DNA of 31,593 nt from Anaerotignum sp. (GCA_020024395.1 JAHHTV010000001.1:1-31593); one strand, 5' to 3'; shown: positions 1 to 7,384, counted from the first letter of the stretch. Program-made: numbers and translations. The notes: generated from the letters alone by a model not told the origin.

Positions 1-744
1 TTTTACATTTTCAAATGTAAAGCTGTTTTGTTCAGATGGTGTGTTGTATGTGATAACACCATTGACAGAGTTTTTGACAGGGGCTGTGTATACTTCGCCG
101 TCTGGAATGTTGCAGCTACCTGCACATTTTACAGCAGGAATATCTTTGATAGAGAATGTCAAATCTGTGCCTTTTGCAACCAAGCGTACTTTATCGGTAC
201 GGTTCATCAAATCAACAAGGCTATCCATTGCTTTTGACATTTTGCCATAATCCAGATTGCAGACATTGAAATAAAAATCTTCAAAATCTTCTAAACTGGT
301 ATGTGCAGATTGTGCCATGCTGTTTGTAGGATAACGCAATACCACCCATTTTGTATGAGGAACACGAATATCATGGTGTACAGGGGAAGAATACAAACGG
401 TTATATAAATCTTGTTTATCCATAGGAACATCTGCCTGTTCTGCGATGTTGTCTTCTCCTCTGACACCGATAAAAGCATCCATTTGTTTCATCAATAAAG
501 CATCGGCTTCTGCCATCAGTTTCATTTGGTCTTCTGTTACACCCAACAACAGCTCACGTTCCAAAGAATTTGTCATTAGTTGCAAAAATGGGATTGCCCC
601 AACTTTGTATGTTTCTTTGATAATGGCTTTGACAAGTGGTGCAGGGTGTATACCATTTTGGTGTATCATTACTTTTTCGCCTTTTTGTAAACGGCAAGAA
701 TGATGTACCAAATTATATGCTAATTGTTCTAATCTAGCGTCCAT
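1..744 (-). CDS. M29 family aminopeptidase (AmpS/AmpT-like), C-terminus beyond the window
   Basis: The minus-strand frame stays open from the ATG at 744 to the left edge, giving the first 248 residues. The start (MDARLEQLAYNLVHHSC, then LQKGEKVMI) and the later LEDFEDFYFNVCNLDYGKMSKAMD and GTDLTFSI stretches resemble the N-terminal domain of clan M29 metallo-aminopeptidases, cytosolic dimers that release N-terminal residues from peptides. The two-metal ligands of this family lie in the C-terminal half, outside the window, so activity cannot be judged. The start is fixed by AGAAAGGAGC six bases upstream of the ATG. The gene is transcribed divergently from the NifX-like gene and has its own promoter candidate at 786-814. 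Family assignment is by recalled similarity only. Confidence 0.85.
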   Translation of the reverse strand, partial: MDARLEQLAYNLVHHSCRLQKGEKVMIHQNGIHPAPLVKAIIKETYKVGAIPFLQLMTNSLERELLLGVTEDQMKLMAEADALLMKQMDAFIGVRGEDNIAEQADVPMDKQDLYNRLYSSPVHHDIRVPHTKWVVLRYPTNSMAQSAHTSLEDFEDFYFNVCNLDYGKMSKAMDSLVDLMNRTDKVRLVAKGTDLTFSIKDIPAVKCAGSCNIPDGEVYTAPVKNSVNGVITYNTPSEQNSFTFENVK

Positions 745-785
745 ATCATTGCTCCTTTCTGTTGCTTCTGAATACTACGTTATCT

Positions 786-814
786 ATTTTACCCCTTTTT
801 TGTAAAATACGCAA
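786..814 (-). promoter_or_regulatory. sigma-A-type promoter for the M29 aminopeptidase
   Basis: On the minus strand TTGCGT (809-814) and TAAAAT (786-791) are separated by exactly 17 nt. The -35 is weak and the -10 good. Transcription would start about 35 nt before the gene's start codon. Confidence 0.45.
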
Positions 815-832
815 AATTTTTTCACCAAAAAT

Positions 833-861
833 TTGACAATATAAAAAAGGGCAGATACAAT
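833..861 (+). promoter_or_regulatory. sigma-A-type promoter for the NifX-like/yqeG pair
   Basis: A perfect TTGACA (833-838), a 17-nt spacer and TACAAT (856-861) sit 26 nt before the start codon at 888. This is one of the best vegetative promoters in the window. Confidence 0.8.
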
Positions 862-887
862 GAGTAAAAGAAAGGCGGTGTGGTCAT

Positions 888-1247
888 ATGCGTGTGGCTT
901 TGCCCACAAAAGAAGGACAGATTTTTTTGCAGTATGACAAAGCAAAAGAATTTACGATATATGATGTGGAAATTGAATTAGTGAAATCCAAAGAAATTGT
1001 GGTATTAAAAGAAATGTCCATTGCCGATTTTTTGGATATACAACATATCAATGCTGTGATTTGTGCTGATATTCGTTCCGCAGGGAAAACGCTTTTGCGT
1101 ACCAAGCGAATTGAAGTAACATATGGTGTGACAGGAAATGCAGATGATGTGATGGTAAGATATTTGAGTGGTGAGGCACTTGGCACTGTAGAAGAAAACG
1201 CATGGTTGCGTATGGAATTAGATGAAAAGATAAAGGAGGATATATGA
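888..1247 (+). CDS. NifX/NifB-like (dinitrogenase iron-molybdenum cofactor biosynthesis fold) protein
   Basis: 119 residues. The N-terminus MRVALPTKEG, the strand FTIYDVE, a middle INAVICADI and the end VTYGVTGNADDVMVRYLSGE follow the ribonuclease-H-like NifX/NafY/NifB C-terminal fold (COG1433), whose members bind iron-sulfur or FeMo cofactors. No nif gene is in the window, so a nitrogenase role is unlikely; stand-alone members in clostridia have no settled function. It starts at the ATG preceded by AAAGGCGGTG, and its TGA overlaps the yqeG ATG (ATGA), so the two are translationally coupled. A strong promoter lies just upstream. Fold assignment is moderately secure; the function is unknown. 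Confidence 0.7.
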   Translation: MRVALPTKEGQIFLQYDKAKEFTIYDVEIELVKSKEIVVLKEMSIADFLDIQHINAVICADIRSAGKTLLRTKRIEVTYGVTGNADDVMVRYLSGEALGTVEENAWLRMELDEKIKEDI

Positions 1248-1753
1248 TACTGGAACGTTTTTTCCCCGATTTGTATGTTAAATCGGTGTATGAATTGCCT
1301 TTGGAGGCATTAAAACAAAAAGGCGTCAAAGGGCTGGTGTTTGATATTGATAATACCATAGCACCTTTTGATGTGGCAGAACCAGATGATGCATTGATAG
1401 ATTTTTTTGTAAAATTAAGAAAAATGGGTTTTCGGATTTGTATCCTTTCCAATAACAATAAAGAACGTGTGCAGTTGTTTAATCGCAATTTGAAAACATT
1501 GGCTGTACACAAAGCAGGAAAACCAGGTATAAAAAAAGTCAAACGTGCATTGGAAAAATTGCATATTGCACCACAAAATGCTGCCATTGTGGGTGATCAA
1601 GTGTTTACAGATATGTGGTGTGGACATCAAGCAGGTATGTATTGTATTATGACAGCCCCCATTTGTGAACGTGACCAGTTTGTCACAAAAATCAAAAGAG
1701 GTCTGGAACGGTGTGTCATGCGTGTGTATTTCAAAAGAAATGGTATAAAATAA
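1244..1753 (+). CDS. yqeG: YqeG family HAD-superfamily (subclass IIIA) phosphatase
   Basis: 169 residues. HAD motif I is seen as FDIDNTIAPF with the nucleophile Asp34 and Asp36. Motif II is CILSNNN, a conserved Lys sits in HKAGKPG, and motif III is VGDQVFTDMW. The order and spacing and the absence of a cap domain match YqeG, a small cytosolic phosphatase found across Bacillota, usually next to the yqeH/aroE/nadD genes, which are not here. The physiological substrate is not established. The start ATG overlaps the stop of the NifX-like gene. No clear terminator follows before the efp promoter. Confidence 0.88.
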   Translation: MILERFFPDLYVKSVYELPLEALKQKGVKGLVFDIDNTIAPFDVAEPDDALIDFFVKLRKMGFRICILSNNNKERVQLFNRNLKTLAVHKAGKPGIKKVKRALEKLHIAPQNAAIVGDQVFTDMWCGHQAGMYCIMTAPICERDQFVTKIKRGLERCVMRVYFKRNGIK

Positions 1754-1783
1754 GGAAAAACTGTTTTTTTCATAATTTGTGTA

Positions 1784-1812
1784 TTGAAAAATCGTAAATT
1801 TTCCATTAAAAT
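1784..1812 (+). promoter_or_regulatory. sigma-A-type promoter for efp
   Basis: TTGAAA (1784-1789), 17 nt, TAAAAT (1807-1812). A second -10-like TATAAT lies at 1845-1850, closer to the gene but with a poor -35, so efp may have two start sites. The leader from the first promoter would be about 90 nt. Confidence 0.6.
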
Positions 1813-1911
1813 AAAAAATGATATGCTTATTTTTCAGAATAAGGTATAATATAAACAAGTAAAAGTTTGCAGACAAATTTCTGCAACAAAAGTTTGAGGA
1901 GGAAAATATAC

Positions 1912-2475
1912 ATGATTTCTGCAGGTGAACTTAGAAACGGCGTAACCATGGAATACGAAGGCGACGTATACAGCGTATTGGAATTCCAGCACGTAAAACC
2001 AGGTAAAGGTGCGGCTTTTGTACGTACAAGATTGAAAAATTTGAAAACAGGTGCGGTAGTTGAAAAAACATTCCGTCCTACTGAAAAAATGTCCAAAGCA
2101 CATATCGACAGACAGGATATGCAATATCTGTACAGCGATGGCGAATTGTTCCACTTCATGAACAATGAAACATTTGACCAGATTGCAATTAATGCAAGCG
2201 ATGTGGGTGATGCATTGGAGTTTGTAAAAGAAAACGAAACTGTAAAAATTCTGTCCCATGATGGCAAAATTTTCGGTATTGAACCACCTTTGTTTGTAGA
2301 ATTGGAAATCACACAGACAGAACCTGGTTTTGCAGGTAACACAGCACAGGGTGCAACAAAACCTGCGATTGTGGAAACAGGTGCTTCCGTGCAGGTGCCT
2401 TTGTTCATTAACCAAAATGAAATTATCAAAATTGATACACGTACAGGCGAATACTTGGGTAGAGTAAACGGCTAA
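1912..2475 (+). CDS. efp: translation elongation factor P
   Basis: 187 residues, the normal EF-P length. EF-P enters the ribosomal E site and relieves stalling at polyproline. The sequence begins [15 protein letters not shown] and carries the loop [13 protein letters not shown], whose Lys32 is at the position modified in other bacteria. The C-terminal signature [11 protein letters not shown] is present. The frame is open further upstream, but ATG 1912 is chosen because it follows GAGGAGG at the right distance and gives the canonical N-terminus. No lysine-modifying enzyme (EpmA, YmfI) is in the window. A CD1247-like gene follows 35 nt downstream, probably on the same transcript. Confidence 0.97.
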   Translation: MISAGELRNGVTMEYEGDVYSVLEFQHVKPGKGAAFVRTRLKNLKTGAVVEKTFRPTEKMSKAHIDRQDMQYLYSDGELFHFMNNETFDQIAINASDVGDALEFVKENETVKILSHDGKIFGIEPPLFVELEITQTEPGFAGNTAQGATKPAIVETGASVQVPLFINQNEIIKIDTRTGEYLGRVNG

Positions 2476-2510
2476 TTTTTCGACGAAGTATTAGAAAGGA
2501 GCATAAAACC

Positions 2511-2861
2511 ATGGAATATTTTGAAAAGAAAATCACATATTTGCGGGGTCTTTGTGACGGCAGTGGTTTTGACCCTGATACCAAAGAAGGAAAAATACTG
2601 CATGGCGTGATGGATATTTTAGAAGACATGGCGTTTATGCTGGAAACTTTTTTAGACGACGAAGATTTGGAAGATATGCAGATGGATGATGAAGAAGATG
2701 CAGAAGAACCTGTTTATTTCTATTCTTTTATCTGCCCCAACTGTGGTGAAGAAATCGATGTAGATGAAGAAACCATGGAAACGGAAAAAGAAATTGCTTG
2801 TCCAGGATGTGGCAATGGTATCCCGATGGGAACTATTGATTTGGACGAGCTGAAATTTTAA
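2511..2861 (+). CDS. CD1247-like N-terminal domain protein with zinc ribbon
   Basis: 116 residues, acidic. The N-terminal helical part (YFEKKITYLRGLCDGSGFD, then KILHGVMDILEDMAFML) resembles the small family named after C. difficile CD1247. A stretch rich in Asp and Glu (about residues 48-66) links it to a C-terminal zinc ribbon with paired CPNC and CPGC knuckles. No function is known for the family. It lies between efp and a strong bidirectional terminator, so it is probably co-transcribed with efp. The start is supported by GAAAGGAGC about 8 nt upstream. Confidence 0.75.
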   Translation: MEYFEKKITYLRGLCDGSGFDPDTKEGKILHGVMDILEDMAFMLETFLDDEDLEDMQMDDEEDAEEPVYFYSFICPNCGEEIDVDEETMETEKEIACPGCGNGIPMGTIDLDELKF

Positions 2862-2863
2862 TG

Positions 2864-2903
2864 AAAAAGTATGATGAAATGTGTATTTCATCATACTTTT
2901 TTT
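2864..2903. terminator. bidirectional intrinsic terminator
   Basis: Perfect 16-bp inverted repeat, AAAAGTATGATGAAAT (2865-2880) and ATTTCATCATACTTTT (2885-2900), with a GTGT loop, an A run on the left and a T run on the right. It ends the efp transcript and, in reverse, the minus-strand gene at 2915. Confidence 0.9.
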
Positions 2904-2914
2904 CTGTGATGATG

Positions 2915-3871
2915 TTATTGTATGGCTTCTTGTAATTTGTCTGCACGAATATATAAATTGGTATTCATTGCAAGAAATACAGGATAATTGTCATTGGAAA
3001 CAATTTCTTTATGATTTTTATTAAATAAACGACAATTTACGGTATGTATGCCTTCTGGACCTTGCAAAAGATTCATTTCCAGTGGAGGAAGTGTAAATGG
3101 TTTTGTAGCAGAAAGTGTCATATTGTCTGCATGGATTGTGGCAGTGATATTTCCATATTTCAAAAGGTATTCATCAAGACATAGATATAAACAAGATGTT
3201 TGATTTTCTTGCTGTACTTCATAGCCACAAAGGCTCATCTGATTTTCTCCAACATAGTAGGTGTTGTATGAAAAAGAGGATGCAGGGAAATGGTCTTTTA
3301 ATGCTATGATTTTTCCAGTTGGTGCAATCACAGCAGGGATTGTGCTTTTTTTGGTAAAATGTATGGCATTATTTTCGTTTTCTATTTTCATTGTTCCAAA
3401 GTAGTGGTATAAATCAAGCAGTGAAATCATCATTTCTTTGCCATTATGATATGCGGTGACTGGAAAAATATTTTTGTCGCCTGCATAGACTTTGATGCTG
3501 GAAGCAACTGGACGAAATGCCTCTTGCAAAGCAGGTACTTTGGGTTTGTTGTTTGTGGACATTTTGGGTGTAAAGTTCTCTTTTGGTTTGATATGTAATG
3601 TGCGTGTTTTTTTATCCCAAGTGATAACAAAGCCATTTTGTTGCAATGTACTTTCTGGAAGAAACAAATCTGAATTTTTATAAACATATTGTGTACCAAA
3701 TTGTGTATCTTGATAAGCGTCTGCATAGATATATGCTGGCACAGCACAGCCATCTAACGTTATGGTGTCTGATGGGGTAATGAAAACGGAATTCTCTTGT
3801 GCAAAAGCAAAATACGGCGTAGTACAACATACAAAAAGTAAAGTGAGTATGGAACAAAATAGTCTTTTCAA
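2915..3871 (-). CDS. secreted protein, copper-amine-oxidase N-terminal-like (stalk) repeats, unknown function
   Basis: 318 residues. A clear signal peptide (residues 1-24, hydrophobic core CSILTLLFVCC, likely cleaved after AFA) predicts export. The mature part has segments such as YKNSDLFLPESTLQQNG followed by ITWDKKTRTLHI, and later MISLLDLYHYFG with NNAIHF. These look like the small beta-rich copper amine oxidase N1/stalk modules common in clostridial exoproteins. No catalytic domain is seen. The start is a TTG at 3871, chosen because it begins the signal peptide and follows AAAGGAG by eight bases; the nearby ATG at 3878 is out of frame. It is a single-gene unit. Domain assignment is tentative. 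Confidence 0.7.
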   Translation of the reverse strand: MKRLFCSILTLLFVCCTTPYFAFAQENSVFITPSDTITLDGCAVPAYIYADAYQDTQFGTQYVYKNSDLFLPESTLQQNGFVITWDKKTRTLHIKPKENFTPKMSTNNKPKVPALQEAFRPVASSIKVYAGDKNIFPVTAYHNGKEMMISLLDLYHYFGTMKIENENNAIHFTKKSTIPAVIAPTGKIIALKDHFPASSFSYNTYYVGENQMSLCGYEVQQENQTSCLYLCLDEYLLKYGNITATIHADNMTLSATKPFTLPPLEMNLLQGPEGIHTVNCRLFNKNHKEIVSNDNYPVFLAMNTNLYIRADKLQEAIQ

Positions 3872-3970
3872 GTGACATGCTCCTTTCTAAAAATATAATT
3901 TTATATTATGTTAGGTATAACTATAACATATATCATTTGTAAATACAACAAAAAAGGAATGAATTTTGAC

Positions 3971-4384
3971 ATGAAACAGTATATACATAAAGTACAATAT
4001 TATGAAACAGATAAAATGGGTGTGGTACATCATTCCAATTATATCCGCTATATGGAAGAGGCACGGGTTGACTTTTTGGAACAAATTGGATGGGGATTTG
4101 ATAAATTGGAACAAGCAGGCATTGTATCACCAGTTGTGGGGGTACAGGTGCGGTATAAACAGCCTTGTCGTTTTCCAGAAACCATTGCCATAACTGTCCA
4201 TATAGAAAAATATAATGGTATATTGCTACACATTGGTTATGAAATGAAACACACAGAAACAGGCGTTTTGGTGTGTACTGCACATTCAGAACATTGTTTT
4301 TTGGATATGGCAGGTAAGCCCATTCGTTTGAAACATGATTTTCCATTGTTAGATAATGTATTGAAACAATATGCAGCAAAATAA
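3971..4384 (+). CDS. acyl-CoA thioesterase, 4HBT hotdog family (YbgC/FadM-like)
   Basis: 137 residues. The N-terminal motif YYETDKMGVVHHSNYIRYMEE, with Asp14 as the expected catalytic carboxylate, is the signature of the YbgC/4-hydroxybenzoyl-CoA thioesterase hotdog group. Later strands (VGVQVRYKQPCRFPETI, HSEHCFLD) fit the same fold. These enzymes hydrolyse acyl-CoA or acyl-ACP thioesters; the chain-length preference cannot be read here. An ATG at 3959 is also in frame but abuts the AAAAAGGA, so 3971 is preferred with a rather long 12-nt spacer. The unit is single-gene and shares its terminator with xpt. Confidence 0.88.
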   Translation: MKQYIHKVQYYETDKMGVVHHSNYIRYMEEARVDFLEQIGWGFDKLEQAGIVSPVVGVQVRYKQPCRFPETIAITVHIEKYNGILLHIGYEMKHTETGVLVCTAHSEHCFLDMAGKPIRLKHDFPLLDNVLKQYAAK

Positions 4385-4418
4385 AAAAACGAATGGTATT
4401 TGCCATTCGTTTTTTTTT
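4383..4418. terminator. bidirectional terminator between the thioesterase gene and xpt
   Basis: AACGAATGG (4388-4396), loop TATTTG, then CCATTCGTT followed by T8, with a matching A run on the left side. It serves both convergent genes; the xpt stop codon overlaps its right edge. Confidence 0.88.
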
Positions 4419-4992
4419 AGTCTTGGAAATAAATTTTACCATTTTCTACTTTTGTGATAACTGCTAGAGAGTCCACCAAATAACCAGCATCACGCAGTTT
4501 TTTACTACCACCTTGAAATTCTTTTTCTATGATTGCCGCAATGCCGCATACTGTACCACCAGCCTGTTCTACCAAACTAGCAAGACCAGCTGCTGCTTCG
4601 CCATGTGCCAAGAAATCATCAATAATCAATACTTTATCATTTGCATTCAAGTAATTTTTGGAAACACGTGCAATGGAAACCGTACCTTTTGTAAAAGATT
4701 TGACTTCTGCACCATAGTATTCTTCTGTCATTGTACAAGGATGTGTTTTTTTGGCAAATACAACAGGTACTAAATCAAAATAGATTGCAGTGATTGCTGC
4801 AATACCAATACCCGAAGATTCTATGGTTAATATTTTATTGATACCAAGATGTCCAAAACGACGATGGATTTCTTTTCCCAATGCCATAAACAAACCAATG
4901 TCTAATTGATGGTTGAGAAAGGAGTCTACTTTGACAACTTCTGTACCAATCTCAATACCATCTTTTAATATTCTTTGTTTTAACAACTCCAT
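4417..4992 (-). CDS. xpt: xanthine phosphoribosyltransferase
   Basis: 191 residues, the usual length. It converts xanthine and PRPP to XMP in purine salvage. The opening MELLKQRILKDGIEI, the segment LGINKILTIESSGI and the PRPP loop VLIIDDFLAHGEAA are diagnostic of Xpt rather than of HPRT or APRT. The ATG is preceded by GAGGGAG with a 7-nt gap. Unlike B. subtilis, no xanthine permease gene follows and no purine riboswitch is seen in the short leader (about 40 nt from the promoter at 5041-5069). The gene appears to be transcribed alone. Confidence 0.95.
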   Translation of the reverse strand: MELLKQRILKDGIEIGTEVVKVDSFLNHQLDIGLFMALGKEIHRRFGHLGINKILTIESSGIGIAAITAIYFDLVPVVFAKKTHPCTMTEEYYGAEVKSFTKGTVSIARVSKNYLNANDKVLIIDDFLAHGEAAAGLASLVEQAGGTVCGIAAIIEKEFQGGSKKLRDAGYLVDSLAVITKVENGKIYFQD

Positions 4993-5040
4993 AACAAGAC
5001 TCCCTCTGATAAATCATAATTCCCCAATATAGTACTTACC

Positions 5041-5069
5041 ATTATACGGTGGTATTTTTGCAATGTAAA
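5041..5069 (-). promoter_or_regulatory. sigma-A-type promoter for xpt
   Basis: On the minus strand TTTACA (5064-5069), a 17-nt spacer and a perfect TATAAT (5041-5046). The short leader leaves no room for a purine aptamer. Confidence 0.8.
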
Positions 5070-5303
5070 TAGCTCTTTTTTAGATTGTATTTTTTTTGTT
5101 AAATTAGAATAAAAGATGATAAAAAAATGCTATTTTTCATACAGTTTCCATAAAGTAGATGCTATATAAAACATCAAAATAGGAATTTTATAAAATAAAT
5201 TATTTTATTATGGTTAGACTATTTTGAACAAATGCAGGAAATTGTTGTTTTTTGGCGAATATAAAAAATAAAAGAGAAAGCAGATGTATGAGAGGTGGAG
5301 AAA
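5070..5303. other. AT-rich intergenic stretch between xpt and the zinc-ribbon gene
   Basis: With the xpt leader and promoter this gap is about 310 nt without a gene. The part from 5070 on is very AT-rich, has no convincing open frame and no structured RNA that I recognise. A promoter for the downstream gene is probably here, but I cannot pick one with good -35, -10 and spacing. Confidence 0.5.
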
Positions 5304-5756
5304 ATGGCTTTTTTAGATAGATTGGGAGAATTTGCAAAAAATGCGGCAGATAAAGCAAATGATGGTTTGGAAATCAACCGTATCAATAGTGATATTACAA
5401 TGCAACAAGGCAATATCACTGCATACCAAAGAGAATTGGGGTTATATTATTGGGATAAATTTGTTGCAGGCGAAACATTAGAACAAGAAGCAATGGATAT
5501 TTGTAAAAAAATTGTTTTGGCACAAGATAACATTGTATCATTACAAGCAGAAATCGAAAAAATCAAAACAGATAGAGCCGCAGAAAAAGCAGAGCGTGCA
5601 CAACAAAAACAGGCAGAAAGAGAACAACAAAAATTGGCAGAGCAACAAGCATTAGAAGAACAAGAAGAAACACCAGAATTTTGCAGTAATTGTGGCATGG
5701 CACTAACAAAAGGACAAAAGTTTTGCAGCAACTGTGGCAGTACTGTCACAAAATAA
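5304..5756 (+). CDS. zinc-ribbon protein with long charged coiled coil
   Basis: 150 residues. The N-terminal part (MAFLDRLGEFAKNAADKANDGLE) is an amphipathic helix. Residues about 25-130 are helical and increasingly rich in Gln, Glu, Lys and Ala, typical of a coiled coil. The C-terminus is a single zinc ribbon with two CxxC knuckles, FCSNCG and FCSNCG, about 18 residues apart. Such proteins are common in Bacillota and have no assigned function. ATG 5304 is preferred over the in-frame GTG at 5295, because AGAGGTGG at 5291-5298 is then a proper ribosome binding site. The FMN-riboswitch-like leader begins about 30 nt after its stop. Confidence 0.75.
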   Translation: MAFLDRLGEFAKNAADKANDGLEINRINSDITMQQGNITAYQRELGLYYWDKFVAGETLEQEAMDICKKIVLAQDNIVSLQAEIEKIKTDRAAEKAERAQQKQAEREQQKLAEQQALEEQEETPEFCSNCGMALTKGQKFCSNCGSTVTK

Positions 5757-5784
5757 AACAAAAACACATAATATGATATCGTAA

Positions 5785-5891
5785 TTTCTTCGAGAATGAG
5801 AAAATCTCTACCGGCGGTGACAGCCCGCAAGCCGAAAAGGCAGATTTGTTGTAATTACAAAGCCGACAGACAGTCTGGATGGGAGAAGAAA
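5785..5891 (+). ncRNA. FMN riboswitch (RFN element) aptamer, probable variant class
   Basis: Conserved RFN pieces occur in order: P1 TTTCTTC (5785-5791) with GAAGAAA (5885-5891), ACCGGCGGT, AGCCCGC, the P4 hairpin GCCGAAAAGGC, the P5 stem TTTGT/ACAAA, AAGCCGACAG, and AGTCTGGATGGGAGAAG. These identify the FMN riboswitch family. Departures from consensus: after UCUUC the usual GGGGCA reads GAGAAU, the P2 hairpin (GAG or GAGA paired with CUC or UCUC) has a shortened loop without the usual UGAAAUU, and the P6 loop is shortened. The P3-P5 side is well conserved. It lies before a MATE efflux gene rather than riboflavin synthesis or transport genes. Family membership is secure; altered ligand specificity is inference. 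Confidence 0.9.
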
Positions 5892-5952
5892 GCAAATACC
5901 ATATAATATGGTGTTGTTTTTCGGCTGTCTATTGCTCGAAAAATGCAAATAT

Positions 5953-5979
5953 AAGACACCGAAAAGGTGTCTTTTTTTG
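5953..5979 (+). terminator. riboswitch-associated intrinsic terminator before the MATE gene
   Basis: AAGACACC (5953-5960), a short A-rich loop and GGTGTCTT (5966-5973), then a T run. It lies between the aptamer and the ribosome binding site, so transcription of the MATE gene must pass it. GGTGTT at 5910-5915 can pair with GACACC (5955-5960) as a possible antiterminator. Confidence 0.85.
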
Positions 5980-6001
5980 TAGCATGAGGAGGCGTATATC
6001 T

Positions 6002-7384
6002 ATGAAGCAGACAAAACAAAATCCTTTGGCAACAGAACCGATTGGAAAATTATTGTTGCAGTTTTCTGTACCCACAATGATGACGTTGTTGGTAAACTGT
6101 TTGTATAATATTGTTGACCAGATATTTGTAGGGCATGCAGTGGGGATAGATGGTGTTGCTGCAACCAATATTGCATTTCCTATGGTGACCATATCTGCGG
6201 CATTGGCTTTGATGTTAGGGGACGGCTGTGCGGCAAATATCAGCCTTTGTTTGGGTAAAAAGGAACAACAACAAGCAGAAAAAATATTGGGAAATGGCTT
6301 TTCATTGTTGTTGCTTTTGGGCATTGGTTTGGCAGTTGTGGTTTTGGTGTTTGGTACACAGCTAGCGGTGCTGTTTGGTGCATCTGAAAAAGTATACAGA
6401 CTTTCCACAATTTATATACGAATATTGGCATTGGGTTTGCCTTTTCAAATGGCAAATATGACATTTACAGCAATCATTCGTGCGGATGGAAACCCACAAT
6501 ATGCGATGAAAAGTATGCTGATAGGTGCAACAATCAATTTGATGTTAGACCCTATATTGATATTTGTTTTTGATATGGGGGTGATTGGTGCAGCAATCGC
6601 CACAATTATTGGGCAAATGGTAGCTGGTATGATTTGTTTTGCATATATCCATAAATTTCAACATATCACATTTGTCAAACAAAATATGAGATTGTCATGG
6701 GATACTTGCAAAAGTATTTTTTCTTTGGGATTTCCGAGTTTGTGTATACAAACAGCAACAGCACTGACACAAATTGTCATGAATAATTTGATGAGAAATT
6801 ATGGCGCATTGACACAGTATGGTAGTGAAATGGCATTATCTGCTTATGGCATGATGATGAAAATGTATCAAGTGGTACACGCAATGTTTGTTGGTGTTGC
6901 CTCTGGTACACAACCTATAAATGGTTTTAATTTTGGTGCAAAACAATATGCTCGTGTGATGCAGACATTTCGTATTGCAGTTGTGGTGTCGTTTGTCATT
7001 TCTGGTGTATGGTTTTTGATATTTCATTTTGGTGGCGGCATAATTGGGAGTTTGTTTGTGGCAGATGACCCATTATATCAAGAATTTTCTGCACATTGTT
7101 TTCGGTTGTATATGATGGGCTTTTTTGTGTATGGTTTGCCGCAAGTGACATCGTCTTTTTTTCAAGCAATCGGAAAACCTGCAAAAGCATTGGCAACCGC
7201 ATTGGCAAGACAAATTGTGTTTTTGATACCGCTTGCAATATTGTTTTCTGCAAAATATGGGTTGTCTGGTGCGTTGGCAGCTGCACCAGTTGCAGATATT
7301 TTGGCTTGTGTGACAGCGTTGGCTTGGATTGCAAATGAATACCATATATGGAGAAAAAACGGATTTTTGCTATTGAAACATTGA
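6002..7384 (+). CDS. MATE family efflux transporter
   Basis: 460 residues, the usual MATE length, with about twelve hydrophobic segments in two homologous halves (roughly 15-175 and 240-400). The start PIGKLLLQFSVPTMMTLLVN followed by LYNIVDQIFVGHAVG is the classic MATE N-terminus, and FNFGAKQYARV is the repeat landmark in the second half. Members export cationic drugs or metabolites in exchange for Na+ or H+ across the cytoplasmic membrane. The frame is open 41 codons further upstream into the riboswitch, but ATG 6002 follows GAGGAGG (5986-5992) and gives the family N-terminus. The leader suggests flavin-related control, so a flavin derivative is a candidate substrate (inference). Confidence 0.95.
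   Translation: MKQTKQNPLATEPIGKLLLQFSVPTMMTLLVNCLYNIVDQIFVGHAVGIDGVAATNIAFPMVTISAALALMLGDGCAANISLCLGKKEQQQAEKILGNGFSLLLLLGIGLAVVVLVFGTQLAVLFGASEKVYRLSTIYIRILALGLPFQMANMTFTAIIRADGNPQYAMKSMLIGATINLMLDPILIFVFDMGVIGAAIATIIGQMVAGMICFAYIHKFQHITFVKQNMRLSWDTCKSIFSLGFPSLCIQTATALTQIVMNNLMRNYGALTQYGSEMALSAYGMMMKMYQVVHAMFVGVASGTQPINGFNFGAKQYARVMQTFRIAVVVSFVISGVWFLIFHFGGGIIGSLFVADDPLYQEFSAHCFRLYMMGFFVYGLPQVTSSFFQAIGKPAKALATALARQIVFLIPLAILFSAKYGLSGALAAAPVADILACVTALAWIANEYHIWRKNGFLLLKH

Noticed and set aside
1048..1876. Two long minus-strand frames opposite the NifX-like gene and yqeG
   Set aside because: They overlap well-recognised plus-strand genes completely and show no family resemblance.
4993..5070. 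Purine riboswitch upstream of xpt
   Set aside because: B. subtilis xpt has one, but the leader here is only about 40 nt from a strong promoter and lacks the conserved purine-aptamer core on the minus strand.
5879..6001. N-terminal extension of the MATE protein by 41 codons
   Set aside because: It would translate the riboswitch 3' end and terminator; the family N-terminus and GAGGAGG place the start at 6002.
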